The translations under genes and the position numbers were made by a program. Source: an uncultured Alistipes sp. (GTDB taxonomy: Bacteria; Bacteroidota; Bacteroidia; Bacteroidales; Rikenellaceae). Taken from it: DNA of 53,859 bases. Below, one piece after another: positions 51,669 to 53,859 of the stretch (the stretch's first letter is position 1; the number at the start of each line of letters is the position of its first letter). Location of the stretch: positions 1-53,859 of the forward strand of contig CAUHCL010000004.1 in assembly GCA_959604655.1 (NCBI GenBank), read 5' to 3'. Below the pieces are notes generated by a model. It ran no database searches. It was not told the origin of the DNA and saw nothing but the letters and a program-made list of their open reading frames with translations.

Positions 51669-51689
51669 AGTCCGATCATTAAAGGTTAC

Positions 51690-51806
51690 TCAGAATGTAT
51701 CTTGTTCCCAGGGCGATATGGGCATATCGGGGCTGGTGGCGAATCCCTTTTCGGGTTCGAATACAACGACCTCCATCGAAGGCGCGACGTAATCTCGTTC
51801 TTTCAT
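51690..51806 (-). CDS. Small peptide ahead of the fimbrillin gene
   Basis: 38 codons, starting MKERDYVAPSMEVVVFEPEKG (first 20 residues MKERDYVAPSMEVVVFEPEK) and ending SPWEQDTF. Short proteins of the form MKxxYxxPxMEVVExE are frequent in Bacteroidota ahead of lipoprotein or fimbrillin genes, and this fits that pattern. It has no signal peptide. Spacing of 21 nt to the next start argues for one operon. Its function is unknown. Confidence 0.7.
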   Translation of the reverse strand: MKERDYVAPSMEVVVFEPEKGFATSPDMPISPWEQDTF

Positions 51807-52279
51807 AATCGTAAAGTTTTAGGTTAATTGCCGACAATAAGGAATTGTATATATCCAATGAAACATCATAACACGAAAATCGCGATATTTCATCTTCAAC
51901 GGTATAAATCCCTCTAAATGCCGAAGTCAAATTACACAATAAAAAACTAATACGAAAATAAAATTGGATAAATATTTCATTTCGACCGAAATTTATTACA
52001 ATAATACATTAACCGCATTCATTTGCGGCCTCATATCGGTCTGCGGCGTTATTCGACTAATATTAAGACCAATCATCGTATAACCCGCAAAATCGTAAAA
52101 ACAATCGCCTGCGTCCGACATATCCGACTGCCAACATACAATTATTTATTGGATAATATTTATATTATATATAACATATATATAAATAATTTGCTATACA
52201 CCACCGACCGCATATCCTCGGACAGCGCACCGCCGCCAATAACATCCGAAAGCACTTGCGGATAGGGGTAAAATGATCG
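51807..52279. other. AT-rich intergenic region upstream of the fimbrillin operon
   Basis: About 470 bases, much lower in GC than the rest. It includes an AT-only run around 52155-52190 and an inverted repeat ATTATTTAT (52141-52149)/ATAAATAAT (52182-52190). It probably carries the fimbrillin promoter, although no exact TAnnTTTG box is seen on the minus strand. No gene is supported. Confidence 0.4.
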
Positions 52280-52316
52280 TTTGTTTTGGATAAAAGAAAT
52301 AAATGACTTACTTTTG
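52280..52316 (+). promoter_or_regulatory. Promoter of tRNA-Arg
   Basis: TTTG at 52280-52283 and again at 52285-52288, then TACTTTTG at 52309-52316 (20-nt spacer from the second TTTG). It lies 32 nt before the tRNA. Confidence 0.65.
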
Positions 52317-52348
52317 CATCGCAAATGCGCCCAAACGCATGCTGTGTC

Positions 52349-52422
52349 GGTTCCGTAGCTCAGTTGGATAGAGCAACAGCCTTCTAAGCTGTGGGTCGTG
52401 GGTTCGAATCCCGCCGGAATCA
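52349..52422 (+). tRNA. tRNA-Arg (anticodon UCU)
   Basis: A 74-nt cloverleaf. Acceptor arms GGTTCCG/CGGAATC pair with one G-T. The D arm is AGCTCAGTTGGATAGAGC, the anticodon loop CTTCTAA gives UCU for AGA codons, and the T arm contains GTGGGTTCGAATCCC. The discriminator is A. The CCA end is not encoded. Confidence 0.95.
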
Positions 52423-52430
52423 CCCGAAAC

Positions 52431-52469
52431 AAAAAAAGTCATCCGCTTTCGAAGCGAATGACTTTTTTT
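52431..52469. terminator. Terminator between tRNA-Arg and the GH92 gene
   Basis: A-run, stem GTCAT-CGCTT/AAGCG-ATGAC around TTCG-like loop bases, then seven T residues. Symmetrical flanks let it serve both convergent transcripts. Confidence 0.9.
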
Positions 52470-52488
52470 CGTTAATCCTACCTGCGAA

Positions 52489-53859
52489 CTACTTCCTGTC
52501 GAGCGAGAACGAGTAGGGGCGGTCCTTGTCGCCGATTCCGCGCTCGGTATTGGGCTCGGCCGACATCTTCACGTCCATGCGTCCGCCGCGCATCAGATCG
52601 CCGTGGGTGATGTAGTTGCGTGTGTAACGCTTGCCGTTGAGCTTCATGTCGTCGATATAAAGATTCTCCGCGCTGTTCTCGGGCGCCGAGATCTCGAACG
52701 TCTTGCCGTTTTCAAGATGTATCACCGCCTTCTTGAACAGCGGCGCGCCCATAATGTACTGGTCGGTGGCGGGGCATACGGGGTAGAATCCGAGAGCCGA
52801 GAAGACATACCAAGCCGAGGTCTGTCCGTTATCCTCGTCGCCGCAGTAGCCGTCGGGCGTGGCCGAGTAGAAACGGTCCATCACCTCGCGCAGACGCTGC
52901 TGCGCCTTCCACGGCTGACGGGCGTAGTCGTACATGTATATCATGTGCTGTATGGGCTGGTTGCCGTGGGCGTAGTTACCCATGTTCATCACCGTCATTT
53001 CGCGTATCTCGTGTATGGTGCCGCCGTAGTAGCTGTCGTCGAATACGGGAGGTACGGTGAACACCGAGTCGAGCATAGCGACGAACTCCTTCTCGCCGCC
53101 CATAAGGTCGATCAGGCCCTGCGGATCGTGGAATACCGACCACGTGTAGTGCCAGCTGTTGCCCTCGGTGAACGCGTCGCCCCACTTCAGCGGCGAGAAG
53201 GGCTTCATGAACTCTCCGTCCTTGTTGCGGCCGCGCATCAGACGCGTTTCGGGATCGAACACGTTGCGGTAGTTCATCGCGCGTGCGGCATAGAGATCGA
53301 TCTCCTCCTTGGGGCGCTTCAGCTCCTTGGCCATGCGGTAGATGCACCAGTCGTCGTAGGCGTATTCGAGAGTCCGCGCCGCATTCTCGTTGATATCGAC
53401 GTCGTAAGGCACGTAACCCAACGTGTTGTAGTACTCGTGTCCGCGACGGCCCGTCGAGCTTACGCGGGGATGCACGTTGTTCGCTCCGTGAACGAGGCCC
53501 TCGAACATGGTCTGCGGATCCTCCACGCGCACGCCCTTCATCCAGGCATCGACCAGCACCGAAGCCGAGTTGTTGCCGATCATGCAGCCGCGGTGACCCG
53601 GGCTCGCCCATTCGGGGAAGAATCCGCTCTCGCGGTAGACGTTCAGCAGACCCTCCTGCATCTTGAGGTTCTCCGACGGATAGAGCATGTTCAGCAGCGG
53701 GAACAGACAGCGGAACGTATCCCAGAATCCCGTACCCGTATAGAAGTAACCCTTCTCCACCTTGCCGTTGTGGGGGCTGTAATGCACCGCCTCGCCGTTG
53801 TCGGCAATCTCGTACAGCTTATGAGGGAAGAGCGTCGAACGGTAGAGGCACGAATAGAA
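52489..53859 (-). CDS. GH92 family alpha-mannosidase, C-terminal part
   Basis: 456 residues are visible and the frame is open to the window's right edge, so the N-terminus is missing. GH92 enzymes are calcium-dependent exo-alpha-mannosidases acting on N-glycans or yeast mannan. Catalytic-domain blocks: LYRSTLFPHKLYE, YFYTGTGFWDTFRCLFPL, GCMIGNNSASVLVDAWMKG, GNSWHYTWSVFHDPQGL, and the acidic GDEDNGQTSAWYVFSALGFYPV, followed by YIMGAPLFKKAVIHLENG at the end. It implies use of host or dietary mannosides. Confidence 0.93.
   Translation of the reverse strand, partial: FYSCLYRSTLFPHKLYEIADNGEAVHYSPHNGKVEKGYFYTGTGFWDTFRCLFPLLNMLYPSENLKMQEGLLNVYRESGFFPEWASPGHRGCMIGNNSASVLVDAWMKGVRVEDPQTMFEGLVHGANNVHPRVSSTGRRGHEYYNTLGYVPYDVDINENAARTLEYAYDDWCIYRMAKELKRPKEEIDLYAARAMNYRNVFDPETRLMRGRNKDGEFMKPFSPLKWGDAFTEGNSWHYTWSVFHDPQGLIDLMGGEKEFVAMLDSVFTVPPVFDDSYYGGTIHEIREMTVMNMGNYAHGNQPIQHMIYMYDYARQPWKAQQRLREVMDRFYSATPDGYCGDEDNGQTSAWYVFSALGFYPVCPATDQYIMGAPLFKKAVIHLENGKTFEISAPENSAENLYIDDMKLNGKRYTRNYITHGDLMRGGRMDVKMSAEPNTERGIGDKDRPYSFSLDRK

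Overview
The window is chromosomal DNA of a GC-rich Bacteroidota, most likely order Bacteroidales and perhaps Alistipes or a relative (inference). Support comes from the TAnnTTTG -7 promoter boxes found before ten genes or RNAs, a TonB-dependent receptor, a GH92 mannosidase, a fimbrillin-type lipoprotein, fused FeoAB, and the fabH-fabF-fabG and acyl-CoA dehydrogenase-etfAB blocks. Nothing looks like a phage or an integrated element; most of it is core metabolism.

Layout. 1-4210 (minus): a redox/detoxification operon (AraC sensor-domain fragment, iron-type alcohol dehydrogenase, alpha/beta hydrolase, carboxymuconolactone decarboxylase, flavodoxin lipoprotein, start of an exported protein), diverging from a full AraC regulator at 4358-5254. 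5568-8947 (plus): a TonB receptor coupled to an exported nucleoside hydrolase-FmdE fusion, then a convergent DUF362 gene. 10259-14452 (minus): metY-metX-hom behind a methionine-rich leader peptide, itself preceded by a cobalamin riboswitch. 14556-18296 (minus): feoAB, hemerythrin and a LuxR pseudo-receiver regulator. 18880-31935 (plus): purine operon purE-purL-(EEP hydrolase)-purC-purF-purM-purN-purH-purD plus folD. 32011-37435 (minus): pyrF, a thioredoxin-like protein, a GNAT-PyrE fusion, PyrB with a PyrI-type zinc domain, purT, a GNAT enzyme and a lipoprotein. 37724-40708 (minus): fabG, fabF, fabH. Then a LytTR membrane regulator (plus), acyl-CoA dehydrogenase/etfA/etfB and metK (minus), a DegP protease (plus), a YhiM-like membrane protein and a fimbrillin operon (minus), tRNA-Arg, and a truncated GH92 enzyme.

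Main points. The methionine supply locus appears to have two stacked RNA control layers on one strand: an AdoCbl riboswitch with its own promoter and no following gene, then a 28-residue leader peptide with eight methionines and mutually exclusive RNA pairings. The metY frame lacks its expected stop and overlaps metX. Two pyrimidine enzymes have unusual architectures. A 92-nt dispersed repeat occurs four times between genes, with covarying stems that suggest a structured RNA or palindromic repeat family. All functional statements come from reading the sequence; no searches were run.
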